Part shown: one piece after another, positions 63,857 through 64,000 of the stretch
How the letters are laid out: every line of letters starts with the position of its first letter
Numbering within the stretch: the stretch's first letter is position 1
From: Sporolactobacillus sp. CQH2019
GTDB taxonomy: Bacteria; Bacillota; Bacilli; Bacillales; Sporolactobacillaceae
DNA length: 64,000 nucleotides
Assembly: GCF_028765345.1 (NCBI RefSeq)
Contig: NZ_JARAJZ010000001.1
Span: 124,001 to 188,000 of the forward strand
Direction of reading: 5' to 3'
Made by a program: the position numbers and the translations under genes
Notes under the pieces: generated by a model
What the model saw: the letters and a program-made list of their open reading frames with translations, nothing else
Databases searched by the model: none
What the model was told of the DNA's origin: nothing

Positions 63857-63890
63857 AAAAAAGGCCCCCGTTCTGCAAGGGTGCCTTTTT
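63857..63890 (-). terminator. Intrinsic terminator of spoVM
   Basis: AAAAAGGCACCC pairs with GGGGGCCTTTTT (one mismatch), with T6 on the minus strand, 18 bp after the spoVM stop. Confidence 0.8.
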
Positions 63891-63907
63891 CGCATTGACA
63901 GGTGCCC

Positions 63908-63988
63908 TTACCCCTTACGAAAGGACCCGAGGAGGGCTCTCACAATACTCGCTAAAAATCTCGGCAGCTTAATTGTATAAAATTTCAT
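63908..63988 (-). CDS. spoVM: Stage V sporulation peptide SpoVM
   Basis: A 26-aa amphipathic peptide that reads membrane curvature of the forespore and anchors SpoIVA for coat assembly. Residues 1-9 (MKFYTIKLP) match B. subtilis; the rest is RFLASIVRALLGSFRKG against KFLGGIVRAMLGSFRKD. The key Pro9 and Arg17 are kept. ATG with GGGAG 7 bases upstream, convergent with rpmB exactly as in B. subtilis. Too short for ordinary ORF finding. It shows the organism makes, or recently made, endospores. Confidence 0.95.
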   Translation of the reverse strand: MKFYTIKLPRFLASIVRALLGSFRKG

Positions 63989-64000
63989 CGATTTGCTCCC

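Overview
The window is a continuous block of core chromosome from a motile, endospore-forming Bacillales bacterium with roughly balanced GC content. Apart from rpmB, every gene lies on the minus strand. Gene order follows the Bacillus subtilis region from spoVM to cdsA almost gene for gene. Spore formation is supported by a 26-codon spoVM at the right edge. The genus cannot be fixed from the sequence alone.

Read in the direction of transcription (right to left): spoVM, then divergent rpmB and asp23; sdaAB-sdaAA-recG; fapR with a FapR operator, then fabD-fabG; acpP; rnc; smc-ftsY; ylxM-ffh-rpsP-khpA; rimM-trmD; rplS with a leader; rbgA-rnhB-ylqG-ylqH; sucC-sucD; dprA; topA-trmFO; hslV-hslU-codY. 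After the codY terminator comes a roughly 27-kb flagellar and chemotaxis (fla/che) operon running from flgB to swrB. It encodes rod, MS ring, switch, export apparatus, hook cap and hook, CheY/B/A/W/C/D and SigD. Last come rpsB-tsf, pyrH-frr and uppS-cdsA, the last cut by the window edge.

The fla/che operon is preceded by a sigma-A-like promoter, a sigma-D-like promoter and a CodY-like site. SigD, encoded near the operon's far end, could therefore feed back on its own transcription, and CodY, encoded just upstream, could link motility to nutrition. Many genes overlap by 4 bp (ATGA or GTGA), and TTG starts are frequent (tsf, fabG, fliM, fliG, fliH, rbgA, ylqG).

The main departures from the conserved order are absences. 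plsX is missing between fapR and fabD, fakA between asp23 and sdaAB, xerC/codV between trmFO and hslV, and ylqD between khpA and rimM. A possible decayed flagellar gene sits between flgD and flgE. plsX and fakA make the same product, acyl-phosphate, so their joint absence from the usual loci is the most interesting metabolic signal. A second lead is ylqG-ylqH, which looks like a paralogous FliK-FlhB pair outside the flagellar operon. No tRNA, rRNA, CRISPR array, prophage or insertion sequence was seen.
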